Shown piece by piece: positions 42,608-53,915 of a stretch of 64,000 bases of DNA. The translations under genes and the position numbers were made by a program. The notes below the pieces were generated by a model. That model did no database searches and was not told where the DNA came from. It worked only from the letters and a program-made list of their open reading frames with translations. Numbering within the stretch: position 1 is the first letter of the stretch; each line of letters starts with the position of its first letter. Source of the DNA: Armillaria gallica (lineage: Eukaryota; Basidiomycota; Agaricomycetes; Agaricales; Physalacriaceae); contig JBANDB010000008.1 of assembly GCA_037576215.1 (NCBI GenBank), positions 806,001-870,000 of the forward strand, written 5' to 3'.

Positions 42608-44641
42608 TTAGAGATCAGGCACATGCTCCTCCACATCTGATGGCGCGAGGTGATAACTTGTCAACACCGTCATGAGTGAACACATATACCAGAATCTATC
42701 GTCACTCTTCTTGCCTTTCTTCTTCTTCCTCTTATCAGCCTGATTCTCGAAGTCCTGTCGACGAGCCATCTGAATCCACGATCCACCCAGTCCCATCCCC
42801 TTTCGAAGATCCTTTGCGGCATCCTCGCCGACGAAAATCGTGATATTATCCTTCCACGGGTTATGAGGCTTCGGCCCAGAGGGAGGTGCATCAGCCCAAA
42901 CGTCGTCTTTACCGAGCACCGAGCCCTTTGAGAGAGACGAAATCGTCGGTTCATCGTTTCCTGTCCTGGTCCCGAGCCAGGGCGACAACACCACCTTGGT
43001 GAACCTGCGTTCCAGCTCGGCTTCTACTGCTTGGGGGCTAGGGTCCTTCGCGTGAGGCAATGCAGGAGCATCATTCGGTGGTGGGATGATGTCTGCTATT
43101 CGTCGCATTGACTGTTCGACGATACCAGTAGTATGCGTGACAGGAAGGGCAGTAGGTCCGAAAAGCGCCATCAACCCGGGTCGGTTTGTCAAGAAGCTCA
43201 AGTCCTGCTCTGTAGGATCGTCCCAAGCACCTTGTATCGCTGGCGCGGCACCGCCGTCAAAACCCCATTTACTCCCGGATCCCCAGCCACCGCTTTCCTC
43301 GACAACAGTGGCCTCCTCCATGAGCACGTCCACGTCCTCCGGCTTGATGAGATCAACATTGGCGTCCTTCAGTGACTGCTCCAACTCCGTCCCGGCCTCA
43401 GGATCAACTTTGCGACGTTTCGCCTCGGGTTTCTCTGTATCTGAATCGTCGTCGGGAACAGCATCGCCGTAGAAAACATCGGGGTTGATGTTCCAATAAT
43501 CTCGGAAGGCATAATTGATATCATCAGGAAGTGTTTTAGAGATTTTGGAGGTACAAATGAGCTCTTGACTTGCGATATCGATGATGTTTTGAGAGCGGAC
43601 CAAGTTGGCCTTGCCCTCAGGCCAAACGTTATTGGCGATAAGGTATTTGATAAAGAAACCGAGCACACGCGGAAAATCGAGCAGCTTGTATTCGTCGCTG
43701 AACATACTTGATCAAATAATGGCCGTAGTGGGCAGCACACAGCGACATACAAATGAAACCCTTGAGTCATCATATAAGACGACAGGAAGATAGCGACACT
43801 CTTCTCGGGATTCTCGAAAAAATCTAAGACCCTCTCTTTACTTGCGTCATTGAATGGTTCCCGAGTTTTCAGCCTGACATTGTCGTCCTGAGGTGGGTCC
43901 TCCTCGATGTAGTTATATGGAGGCTCCGGACGTGACGGTGTCGTTCTCTGAGGATCCATATTTTGGGATGCCTGTGGGATTTTGATCTCCCCTTCATCAT
44001 CGGAAAAGCCTTCGTCGTCTTCGTCGTCCTTCGAGGACTTATTAGGATTCGTTTTTTGTCTCGGCGAATTCTGTAATAATCCAAGATACAACTGGATCTG
44101 TTGTCTCCAATATAAGGGGTGCAGCACGGTAGTGAACGCAGTAGAGACACATACCTGGTCCCATATGTGATTTACTCTTTGAGGTATCGGACGACGCGCC
44201 CGAATAAAGTCATTCGCGGCTTGGTGGAGACGGTCTTGGGGTGGAAGGCGGCTATGACAATGCGATGAACACAGGGAAAAGACTAAAACTCGTCACATAC
44301 TCGTCGTAGTAACTACCTGACTGAATACGCCTCTCCATGTTTTCCCAGTCATGCCACCACTCCCGTGAGGCCTTCGAACAGGATTTCTTAGTGTCCTTCC
44401 CATCACTCTGGGCATTGGTCTTGCATCTATCAGTGGCGTGCACCGTTTTCATTGCAACAGTAGGAATTCCCAGCGCGTCTCTCTCGACACGGTCAGGCGT
44501 TTCCTTCAAAATTCCAACTTCCTTGTAGTCCTTGAAGGGTATGATTTCGATTCCTTCCGGCGGCTGTGGGAAGGGAGGGAAACGCATGTTAAAGTCAGTC
44601 GAAGAGGCTTTTTGAGAAGGATCTGGAATTTCAATAGCCAT
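42608..44641 (-). CDS. ARB1-like Argonaute siRNA chaperone subunit
   Basis: A multi-exon protein beginning MAIEIPDPSQKASS. After FPPFPQPPEGIEIIPFKDY come WWHDWENMERRIQSG and RPIPQRVNHIWDQ. A core follows with SVAIFLSSYMMTQGF, DFPRVLGFFIKYLIANNVWP and QNIIDIASQEL. The C-terminal part is acidic and Lys-rich (KRRKVDPE, KKKKGKKSDDRFWYM) and ends VEEHVPDL. The core resembles Arb1, the fission-yeast ARC-complex subunit that holds Ago1 with duplex siRNA before heterochromatin loading. This is a recall-based family match, so the role in RNA silencing is inferred. The frame is intact. It sits inside the duplicated zone. Confidence 0.6.
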
Positions 44642-45495
44642 GGTCGAAAGAAATGATGTTCAACCGGAGAAAAGGACGGAGGCGTGGGATACTTAGCTCA
44701 TTTATGGTAACTGCTTTTCCTAACTGGGCCATACAAGTACTGATGCCGTTGCGCTTGCATTGATGGCCAAGATTATCGTCAAATGTACCAAGGCGTTGAA
44801 GAATCCAAGAAGAATCTGAGGTGATTGCGCTCACCCAACCGTTTTCCCTGAGCAACTCTGAAGAGGCATAAATACTTATACGGCCACCGGCGTATCCAAT
44901 CCGGGACGTTACCTCTCTAGAGCTTGACCGCTTTGTAACCACCTTGTACGGTACGTACACATCCTTGGACACCATCATAGGGTGATTTCCCCGGTATGTA
45001 CAAGGAAAATTCCCGCTGAAATTGGTGGCCATAGATACGGAGAGTTAGATTAAGGGAAGATATCGTGGGAGAAAAGACGATGGTGGTGGTAGCAATGGTT
45101 GGTGGGTTGAAAGCGGATCGTTGAGGTTGAGGTGCGAATGCTGATGGTGCCGCGAAGGGCTGATAGAACAGATCTCAACTTGTGTTCGAGCTGGGCATAG
45201 AGATGGGAACTTCCCCTACAACAGTCGCATCATACGCAGTGTTCAGTCGCTAACAATTTGTATTCAGACAAACCTCAACAGCAGCACATGTGTTAGCATT
45301 TTCATGCTCTAACCCAAATATACTGATAGGAGGGATTGGTATGCCAAATGCGATCTTTGAAAGCTTTAGAGTCGAGGAGAACAGAGAATACAGAAGTTTA
45401 TATGAGGTGCTACATGTGGTAACAGAGCCCATCATCGCTGTACTCGTCATTGAAAGTACCAATAAGAGAGTAATATTCCGGGCCTGTCCCAACTG
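44642..45495. other. Intergenic holding a NUP42 3' fragment
   Basis: An open frame of 133 codons on the minus strand (44631-45032) crosses this stretch. It is explained by the NUP42 fragment at 44881-45205, so it is not called as a gene. Nothing else is seen. Confidence 0.5.
44881..45205 (-). pseudogene. NUP42 3'-end fragment
   Basis: Aligns by eye with 47640-47970, the last coding part of NUP42, in the same orientation. Shared words include GCGGTCAA, CCGGATTGGATAC, ATCATAGGGTGATTT, GTGGTGGTGGTA-like tracts and CTTGTGTTCG. Many small indels destroy the frame. It covers only the C-terminal domain and none of the FG repeats. Confidence 0.7.
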
Positions 45496-46874
45496 TTATG
45501 CTTCTTGTGCGGTACATATCACGACAGGATATAAAGTATGGGACAAGCGTTCTATGCGAAGGTGCATCCGAGAGGTGAGATTGGCTTTCAGAGCAGACGT
45601 GAGACTGAAGGAGAAAGTCAGTATCTTACTATCACGCGGAGATAGCAGTACGCACATCAAAATAGGGAAGAAGACTTGGATCTAACAGAAATCAGCAGCT
45701 GGAGGGGTAGGATATTTTCGATTTGATACTTACCTCCGCAACAAGAGAGGTTATCAGAAGCACTACACATAGGACTAGAGGTTACGATGAATACGATCCC
45801 TGACATAAGGAGAATCATAACGTACGGGAGACAAACTAGGGTAGAGTTTAAAGGGTGTACAGACATCGGAGGAAAGATGGTGAACTTACCAAGTAGACTC
45901 TTGTACTATGGCCCCGCAATGGATTCAAACTTCTCTTTCAGAACGGCGTGGATTTTCCAGGGTATTATATACGGAGACCAGAATCACAAGGAGATTGAAT
46001 ACTAGCTGTGGTCTTGAATCAGTCGAAGCATACGCCCTGTATAATAAGCTCACCAAGATACCCATCGTGGAAGGTATTGTTCTCGGTACCCCCGTGACCG
46101 CACAAACAACCACATTATACGGCACCTCAACTGGGGGAGAGCGTTGGCAATCAGTCATCAGAAAACAAACGGTCGCTTACTTCGTGTCTTCAAAAGTATC
46201 AAAACCGACATGACGGATAAAACGAATGCGCCCGCCACGCTGATAACGAACACGACGGGCAGCATTTTGCGAACAGTCGGCTTGTGATCCCACAATCGAT
46301 AAGCGCTCATCATGATAAATGCTACGTTTACTGTCAGTCACAGATATTCCAATACGCAAAGGGTGCAACCGACATTGTGAAATGCTAGCTAGAACCATTG
46401 CAGACATAAGGAACAACCAGAACATTTTTGCGCAACTGCAAATGCATTTGTCAGTATCCTTGACTCAGTGCGCGTAAAGCTCACTCCTGTTTCTGATATC
46501 AACGTCGGTTTATCACGGAAGCGCAAATCACTGACCTCGTTACCCGTGGCTCCTCCCATGACTGAATTTGAGACGAATTGGCAAGAGGGCAGGAGTACGA
46601 AAACACTGGCACGAACCGTATGCCGTATATAGCAGCACCACTTCCGTGAAGTATCGATTCATTAAATAGACAAATTTTGTGACAACATGTCCTTCGAAAC
46701 ATCTCCACATGTCTGCTATTTCTTCATCGAACGTCAAGCAATGGTCCCATATCACAAGAATAGCCGCCGCAACTGTGTTGTCGTTAGATCCCAACACGCG
46801 AGGGTAGAAAGTCGTATTAGCGTACGTGGCGAGTACTTTGCGAATAATACTTGGCCAACTGGGATGGCAGACAT
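45496..46874 (-). pseudogene. DUF6533 seven-helix membrane protein, copy 2 (frameshifted)
   Basis: Starts MSAIPVGQVLFAKYSP, then WDHCLTFDEEIADMW and VYLMNRYFTEVVLLYTAY. FIMMSAYRLWDHKPTVRKML and AFVLSVMSVLILLKTRS are intact. The 8-nt exon at 46485-46492 is AAACAGGA, without the stop seen in copies 1 and 4. After VSVYNTLENPRRSEREV a one-base loss relative to copies 1, 3 and 4 near 45930 puts TGA in frame. The downstream exons (LLCVVLLITSLVAE, LKANLTSRMHLRIERLS) remain well preserved out of frame. Most likely a recent pseudogene, or a single-base sequence error. Confidence 0.7.
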
Positions 46875-47632
46875 CAGGTTTAGTGTGGTTAAAGAGAGTG
46901 CAGACGAATGTTGCATATCATGATCGTCTTGTTATAAGTACAGAGATTTGAAACATATCAGCCATCAAGTGCACCGCGTTTTGTGATGAAAGAGGCTGTT
47001 GGAACGAATATCCGGTGGATGTGCCAGTATAAACTCTTTGGCAGTGTCTCAGTGACTTGATCAAACAGATATGACGTCTACGCTAATGAAAGACATTGTG
47101 CGTGTGCTGTTCACGGAATGACAACATTCGAACCCGCCTCGGAATTTTTTCAGCTGTAGAGGAGGAAGTGAGTCCAAGGGCATCATGATTCATCCGAGCA
47201 AAGCGGCGGAGTATCAGCGACATACTTGTACCATCTCGTTCGACCAAAGATCTTGTTTGATTGTTTGAACCGCTTCGATGGAAAGAATCTATCATCCCTT
47301 GCGCAGTTCGTCAATGATATTTACTCGGAACCGATGCACAGTCCCAAGAACTCCGGAGTTGAAGTGAACGTGGAACTTCTACAAAACAAATGAGAACAAC
47401 AAACTCAGAGGGAAAGTATTGAACAGAGCGTACATGGAAAGTGTCTGGATTATATTTCGTGCAGAGAAGATGTAAACCGTAAACTGCCGAAGCCAAACAT
47501 CAAGGATAGATTAACATAGGTACACATTGCTTTACAGACCCCGTTGTTGGGACGATCACGATGTCTTATTTCATAGCAAGTACTGGACTACAAATACAGT
47601 TCAAAACCAAGATCACATACGCAAAATCCACA
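46875..47632. other. 5' flank of DUF6533 copy 2 and NUP42 3' flank
   Basis: Contains upstream DNA shared with the other DUF6533 copies, for example TCAATGATATTTACTCGGAA near 47313. Next to 47632 lies DNA resembling the 3' flank of the inverted NUP42 copy (TTTTGAACTGTAT-like, near 47590 and 57885). No gene is seen. Confidence 0.5.
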
Positions 47633-49550
47633 TCACCGTAGCTCCACGGGCGGTATCCAATCCGGAACCTTGCCCCACTGGAATTTGACCGCCTTGAACG
47701 CCTCCTTCGCCTCCTCAGACACCATCTCCAGGTAATTCGGCGGTAATAGCAGATCATAGGGTGATTTTTCAGGTTTGTACAACGATGAGGATTTCACGCT
47801 GAAATCTGGGGCGGAGGACATGGATACGGAGGGATGGGAAGACATCGCGGGAGGAAAGATGGTGGTGGTGGTGGTGGTAGGACTGAAAGCTGATTGTTGA
47901 GGCTGAGAAGGCCCAAACGCAGAGGGAGGCGGCTGAGACAATGTGCCTCCGCTTGTGTTCGCGTTGGGCCCGAAAGGAGATGGGTTAGAACTGGCAAAGG
48001 CTGATACAGGCGCTGCTGTTGATACTGGCCCAAATGCAGATCGCTGGTGCCGAATGGTGTGCCAAACGCGGACGGCTGGGTGTTGTTGCCAAATGCGGAC
48101 GTCGTAGGGGCAGGGTTCCCGAATGCACTGGTAGGAGCGGCTGGTGTGCCAAATGCGCTCGTTGAAGGAGCAGTCGTGTTGGTTGCAGCTGCAGACATAC
48201 TGGAAGGCTGAGATGCGAAGGCTGAGAATCCTCCGCCACTTCCTCCTCCTCCTCCTCCTCCTCCGGTACTGGAGCCTCCACTAAAGGAATTGGCCCCGCC
48301 TCCTGCATACGAGCTAAAGGCCCCAGTCCCTGGTTTGATCACTGATGTTTGCCCAAAAGCAGATGTCGGTTGGGTTGTTTGTCCGAAAGCCGAGGTTTGC
48401 GCTGGTTGTCCGAACGCCGAGGTCTGAGCTGGTTGTCCAAACGCGGAAGTCTGAGGCTTAGGTACTGGCTGTCCAAAGGCAGATGGCTGGGCGGCTGGTT
48501 GTCCGAACGCGGACGTCTGAGAAGCTGGCTGCCCGAATGCAGACGGCTGTCCAAATGCAGATGTCTGGGTTGCCGGTTGGCTAAACGCTGACGTTCGGAG
48601 CAGCAGTTTGTCCAAATGCCGACGTCTGAGCGGCGGGTTGTCCAAAAGCTGCCGTTTGAGTTGCTGGCTGGCCAAATGTAGATGTAGTCGCTGATTTTTG
48701 GCCAAAGGATGACTGGCCGAATGTAGACCTTCCAAACGCAGATTGACCTTGAGATGGTTGACCAAAGGCAGAGGTCGACGAGGTCGACGATGGGCCAAAG
48801 ACGGAGCTTGTGGATGTCGATAGAGACCCACTAGCAATTTTCGCAAGAGCGCCGTCGGTTTGACTGTTTGTCATGGCAGTCTTGAAAGCTTCTAGTGGAT
48901 TGGATCGGACATTCTGCATTGCTGTTAGTGGGCAGATAAATTTGTGTAGGGGAAGAACCTACAGTATACACCTGTTCCGCTGCAGCAATCTTCTGTGATT
49001 CATATTGCACCTGTCTAGCATTAAGTGCCACCTCTCGAAAGTAGCAAGCAGCGAATTCATACATATTGGTTGACATTTCCGGAACTCAGTGCTTTGAATG
49101 CTTGAACTCGTAATTCTTCCGGTGATTCATCTAGGCCCTTAATGAGCAGAGGTTCATGTTTGGCGGGCCCAAAGGATGATAATGGCCATAATGGTTTGTC
49201 AACATTGGCGGTCAGATCTTTCGTTATGGATTCCTGGCTGTGATCCGTTAGGGAAATGTCAAATTCTGGGTTGAGAACTCACGTGAAAGGCAGGCTAGGA
49301 GGATCTGAAGCGCCTGTTTTTGCGCTATTATTCCATGAAGAATCTATTGGGGGGGAGGGGGACGTCAATACAGGAGCATGGCATGCTGCAGAAATGATGC
49401 ACTTCCGAATCCGCCAGTTATGTTTTTGGGATGTTCATTCCTGCAATTCTCTCCAAATCGGCACGTTCCTTTCAAAAAGAAAGTACAAACAGCCTTAAAG
49501 CGAGAGTTTAAGTTCAGAAAACGCGCTAATGAAGGAGAAAGACGCACCAT
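47633..49550 (-). CDS. NUP42: FG-nucleoporin NUP42-like (CCCH zinc finger), with a shifted central segment
   Basis: A nuclear-pore protein on the cytoplasmic side, linked to mRNA export through Gle1. Exon 1 is just ATG, spliced to AVCTFFLKGTCRFGENCRNE with a CCCH zinc finger. MYEFAACYFREVALNARQV follows. The middle is rich in SAFGQ repeats. The C-terminal domain reads SPYDLLLPPNYLEMV, EEAKEAFKAVKFQWGKVPDW and ends PPVELR. The FG block between about 48590 and 48045 lies in another frame than the parts before and after it. An apparent extra base (GAACGTC, about 48590) and a missing base (AGCGATC, about 48045) cancel each other. Either sequence error or a real frameshift pair explains this. The poly-Gly run at 48240-48262 is coded by CCT triplets. 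Confidence 0.8.
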
Positions 49551-49670
49551 GGTTGGTGGAAACACGGAGTCATTTCCTAAACAAGAAACAGGCCAAATGG
49601 GATAGGACGTTACAGTCACATTCTGTGACAATGTTACGCGTTTCCTGAACTGCAACCACCAGCAAACCAG
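49551..49670. promoter_or_regulatory. Short divergent promoter NUP42 / TAF4
   Basis: Only 120 bp separate the two divergent start codons, so both genes probably share promoter elements. No particular motif is claimed. Confidence 0.5.
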
Positions 49671-51110
49671 CATGAAATCTGAAGGCGACGCGACGAGCAC
49701 GCCAGCCGCACAGACGCCGACGCCGACAACGACGACACCGTACCCTCAATGGACCACACCCCGTTCGTGCACTGCCGAAAACGGCCCATCCATTCCAATT
49801 AACTGGTCCGTGACTTAGACATCCCCATTGATCCTGCTCTGCAAGCCCAAACGACGGGGGCGCAACAGTAAATTCCTTCTTCTTTCTCGTCTTTTCATCT
49901 GACGAACTCTTTCTAGAGCTCAGTCGCCGTACCAGCATTACTCACCGTATTCACATTATCAATATGCAACTCATTATCCTTCCTATGCTGCTGCTGCACC
50001 ACAAGCATCTCAGCCAGCGACGACGACGACGACGACAGTCCCGCGCCCTGTGACTGCAGCAGCAGCGCCGACGACTCAGTCTACCAGTAGTGGAGGGATG
50101 GATACTGCTGATATAGCTACCCTCAATGATGCTCTGGGCAGCGCCGGAGTAGATCTCAGAGTGTGTGACACGTATTTTCAGTTACTATCATTCTCATTGG
50201 GTACTCAAAGGCAGAAGAAGAATCTCTACAGCGGTCGCACGAGCAACATCTCACCTACCGCTCATACGAAGACCGGACACGCAAACAACCTGTCAAGCCT
50301 TCATTCGACACTCGATATCTCGGCGCCACCATGCGCACGGTCGGCACCCAACACAAAGTCACACGAATACCTGACGACTCAGTCAACTACCTTGCCCTCG
50401 CTCTGCGTGCGCGACTGCAAACCCTCGTCGAGCAAATGGTCGCAGCTGCCAACCACCGCACGGACACCCAATTCGATCGACCCGCGTCATTATACGAGGA
50501 TGGGTCACCCATGTGGAGCATCCTCGTCCGAACTGACGTCGCGAAGCAACTGGCCGCGTTGGAAAAAGTGGAGCGGGAAGAAGAGATGAAGGTGCGCCGG
50601 GAACGAAAGGAGCGGGCGGACATGGCTGCGGCGCATGCTGCTGCTCTTGCTGCACAGGCAGCGGGTGGTCCCAGCGCGGTAGCAGAGGTCTACGATGATG
50701 CCGACGGCGGGGCGAAGAAGAAGAGGAAGAAGGAAGGTCCGGGGGTCACCGCTCGCAACATGTCAGAGGACGTGCGCAAAAAGATGTCAAATGCTGTTGC
50801 TAGTCAAGCTGCCGGCATTGGGGGCAAGTATTCATGGATGACGGCGGCTAATGCTAGCGCCCCTGCCCCACGGCCTAAGGCTGCTACCGCTGCTTCTCCA
50901 AACCCCGCTGGGGGGAACACTCCGGGGGGGACTGCTGCAGCTAATTCATGGTCGAGACCATATGTGCCTACAAAAAAGCCGCCGACGCCCCAGCAATCTG
51001 TAGCAGAAGATGATACGCGGACGACCATAACTATGAGGGACGCCATGTTTGTGATAGAGAAGGAACGAGGGCATGGCGGTGGAAGGGGCGCTGCAAGGGG
51101 ATGGATATAG
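49671..51110 (+). CDS. TAF4: TFIID subunit TAF4
   Basis: A general transcription factor subunit that pairs with TAF12 through a histone-like fold. The N-terminus (MKSEGDATSTPAAQ) is a low-complexity Thr/Pro stretch. A Gln/Tyr/Ala-rich part (AQSPYQHYSPYSHYQY, PQASQPATTTTTTVPRP) follows. MDTADIATLNDALGSAGVDL begins the conserved TAF4 domain, then EEESLQRSHEQHLTYRSYED. LALALRARLQTLVEQMVAAA is the histone-fold region. WSILVRTDVAKQLAALEKVE and a charged coiled coil come next. Near the end are ITMRDAMFVIEKERG and GRGAARGWI. Two or three introns are used; the first (about 49808-49918) carries in-frame stops and must be removed. Confidence 0.88.
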
Positions 51111-51953
51111 GTGGTTCTTTGTTTGATATGTGGTTCCGATTGCCATGTACAATATTCAGGGTCCACTGTGCTGTATCATACTGTGGGAATGATCATATTC
51201 GGGGTTTGCCGGAGCCTTGGAACTATTTCAATTTGTTACATAAATACTTGACGTCATGTTGCCGGATATTACCGGTGTCGTCATCTTCATCTTTTGCCCA
51301 CAATATTCGAAGGGGGGAAGGGTATGTTTCATTTACACTTATTGCTAACACATGTATTTTAGTTCTTTTTGACAGATACAGTGGTCCCAACAGTCCAGGA
51401 CAATGTAATGGCACCCCCCGGTCACCCTTGAACGAGGCCGCATGTCCCGCAAACAATGTTCGACTCTCATGCAACTCACCTACTATTGTCAAGACTGAGT
51501 ACTGTACGGTCAGCATGCCCGCCATCCCCGTTCTATCACTTGCGTGCAGATCGGTCCCAATCGCGACAAAGAGCAACAATAAAGGTGCGAAGCGAATAGG
51601 CAAGAGGATCGAAAATTGGACGCGATCTGGGAAACCCAACCGGGAGCTCGATGACGGCAAGCTCTGGGGGTTACAAAAAATGCTGTTGATGTAAGTAAGA
51701 GAAAGTGAGTGCAAGCGGGAAGGCGGGGACAAGATCAACACCCCAACGGCCAACGACGGCAATGACAGCTCCCACCACCAAAGGGAACGACACCAGCAGG
51801 ATTCTAGAGATTTCGCACCGCTGTTATTTCCGCCCAAGTAAACGTATCACCCGCAAGCGAATTTCTCCTCCACGTAGATAGGTAGATAGTGTCAACGCAT
51901 CCCCGATTTTCGATATGGGGACTACGATTCCTCGTTCTTCTATAGTACGTGAG
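51111..51953. other. Convergent intergenic TAF4 / METAP1D
   Basis: An 843-bp spacer between two 3' ends. Long overlapping frames occur on both strands (plus 51101-51694, minus 51223-51837), but neither resembles a known protein. They are treated as chance. Confidence 0.4.
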
Positions 51954-53317
51954 CTAGAGAGTGAGAATGTCTGCCCCGGATTCTGTAATAAGTATCATAT
52001 GTTCAGCCTGTGCACTGCGTGCGCAATTCTGGCATAAAGTAAATTTGGGATAATATCTCACTTGCGAGAGAATACACACCTCCGTACTAGTCGTCCATCC
52101 ATCTGGAAATATCCATCCCTTTGGAACTTTACCCTGGATAATCGATGGCTTATGTATAGGTCAGCGCGGCTTCAGAGATCGGAGTCGTAGGGACATGCCT
52201 CGATAGTAAAACAGTGTCCTGGTTTCATAATCCCGGGTTCCTCGTTGTCTGTGCAATTGTTAGCTATAGCAGCCATATCCTATGGCGTGGCTTACAAGAA
52301 TGCAATATCCAGGGCTTGGCATGAAAAGCGGTTCCGATCCCATGACCAGTGAACTGTTGTGATATACAGAAATCCATGCCAAGCTGAGACCTACTACGGG
52401 ATAGGTAGTAGTGAATCGCTTGCCCTATGGCTCTGAAAGGCTTTCCAGGTCCACAGACGGAAATTCCCGCTTTCAGAGCGTTAGAAGTGACTGCACAGAG
52501 AACACGGCCCTCTGCATCCTAATGAAAATAGATTACACCACCACATCAAATGAAAGTTCACACCCACTACATCTCCGACCAGGAAGGTTTCTGAGGTGTC
52601 GCCATGATATCCATCCAAATATACTGTGATGTCGATGTTGATGATGTCTCCGTCTTCGAGAGGACGGCTAGAAAGGAATGAGAAACAGCCCAAGTTGTGC
52701 AATGGGAAGAGCCGACTCGTCTGGTATACCATGCGCGATAACGTTGTTTATGCTACCAAATATCAGTATTAATTGGTGGATAAAGTATGACAAGTACCTA
52801 GTACAGCAAGATTTTGGGAATCCCTTATAGCGCAATGGGGATGGATAGGCCCCGCGGGCGACGATATATTCATGAACCGCGGTATCGATGGTATTGGTGG
52901 TCACTCCGACCTGGACGACCATTACTTCTATGAAAACGAAAGCAGACATCCTTAACGTACCTTTACGAGAGAACCAGCAAACTCCCGAACTTTGCTCGCC
53001 AATGCCCCAGCGCGTCTGGCGCGGGCCTCTTCCTCGCCGCCCAGTGTAATGATGCTGTCACCAGCAGGTGCAACGTCGTGGCCACTACCGACATAGGGCG
53101 GTACGGGAATTGAAGGCGGTACCGGCTTGGGTGCAATATGTGAAACGCCGAATACAAAAGGTTCTTCGGGGAAAATAACACTGTATGTCCCAAAATCGTA
53201 CACATCTTCTAAATCCGCGTGTGAAAATAAACGTTTTTGTTTTGGAGTCGGGTATACATGACGGAATGGCCGAGTGGTTAAAGTTTTGGCAAGAGCTGAA
53301 CACGGTCGTCGAAACAT
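51954..53317 (-). CDS. METAP1D: Methionine aminopeptidase type 1, mitochondrial
   Basis: Removes the initiator Met from mitochondrially synthesised or organelle proteins. The N-terminus, [20 protein letters not shown], is Arg/Thr/Ser-rich and looks like a mitochondrial presequence. The catalytic domain starts [20 protein letters not shown]. Metal and active-site residues are seen in VIAHGIPD (His), [19 protein letters not shown] (two Asp), GHGIGTAFH (His) and GHCFTIEPCL (Glu). It ends [14 protein letters not shown] with TAG at 51954-51956. About eight introns are present. A Met at 53374 is in frame upstream and could be used instead. Confidence 0.9.
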
Positions 53318-53915
53318 AGAGTACAGTTTGGTCTTGATGTTCGTTGCCAAATATAAAGTTCCTAAAATGGGCAATGTGAAATGTTTTGCTTCGGACCTCG
53401 ATCTGAATCACCTTCCGTAATAACAGTCCTATCTTTGATCGAGATATGCGGACAAATCTCAATCTACTGGGGCTCAGAGTCAAGAGTGTCGAGCTAGTGT
53501 GCCGTCGGGCAAGCACAGTTAATTAATTGATCCACTAATATGCTAGTAAGTGCCTGTACATGTGGCCCGATAACCTCCAAGTTCAATATTGCCGAGGCCG
53601 TCGGCTAATCAAAAACTATGTGTGCAATCATACTACTGCTTTATTGCTGCATACCGGAGCTAACGCAGTCATATGTCCTTGCCTTCTGCTCATCAGAACG
53701 ATAGCATCAGGCATTTGGGCCGGTTTAGTCTTCATGGTGATAGGGAACCTACGAGTCGACATACTCATCTGGAGCCGTTTACCATGTTGATGTAAGTACT
53801 AGTCTGCATGAAGGTCGGACTCGGCCACGTCGCCGACTGGGTCTCACTTACCCCTTTGCGAAGACGCATCGCTTTAAATCCTGAATGACTGACCACTTTT
53901 CAACTCATCCCCAAC
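53318..53915. other. Divergent promoter region METAP1D / P450
   Basis: About 600 bp with no recognised gene. A 76-codon plus-strand frame (53560-53790) is probably chance. Confidence 0.4.

Noticed and set aside
47794..48846. Separate 350-codon minus-strand gene
   Set aside because: It is the frame-shifted FG block of NUP42; its ends (HLASQQLKRQLL and QQQRLYQPLPVLTH) are out-of-frame readings of the same gene.
51101..51837. Two overlapping long ORFs (197 and 204 codons) on opposite strands
   Set aside because: Neither has recognisable domains. They lie in the convergent 3' region of two clear genes, so mutual antisense opening is the likely cause.
53262..53345. tRNA-like A box (GAATGGCCGAGTGGTTAAAG) on the plus strand
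   Set aside because: No B box or foldable cloverleaf follows, and the DNA is the presequence coding region of METAP1D on the other strand.
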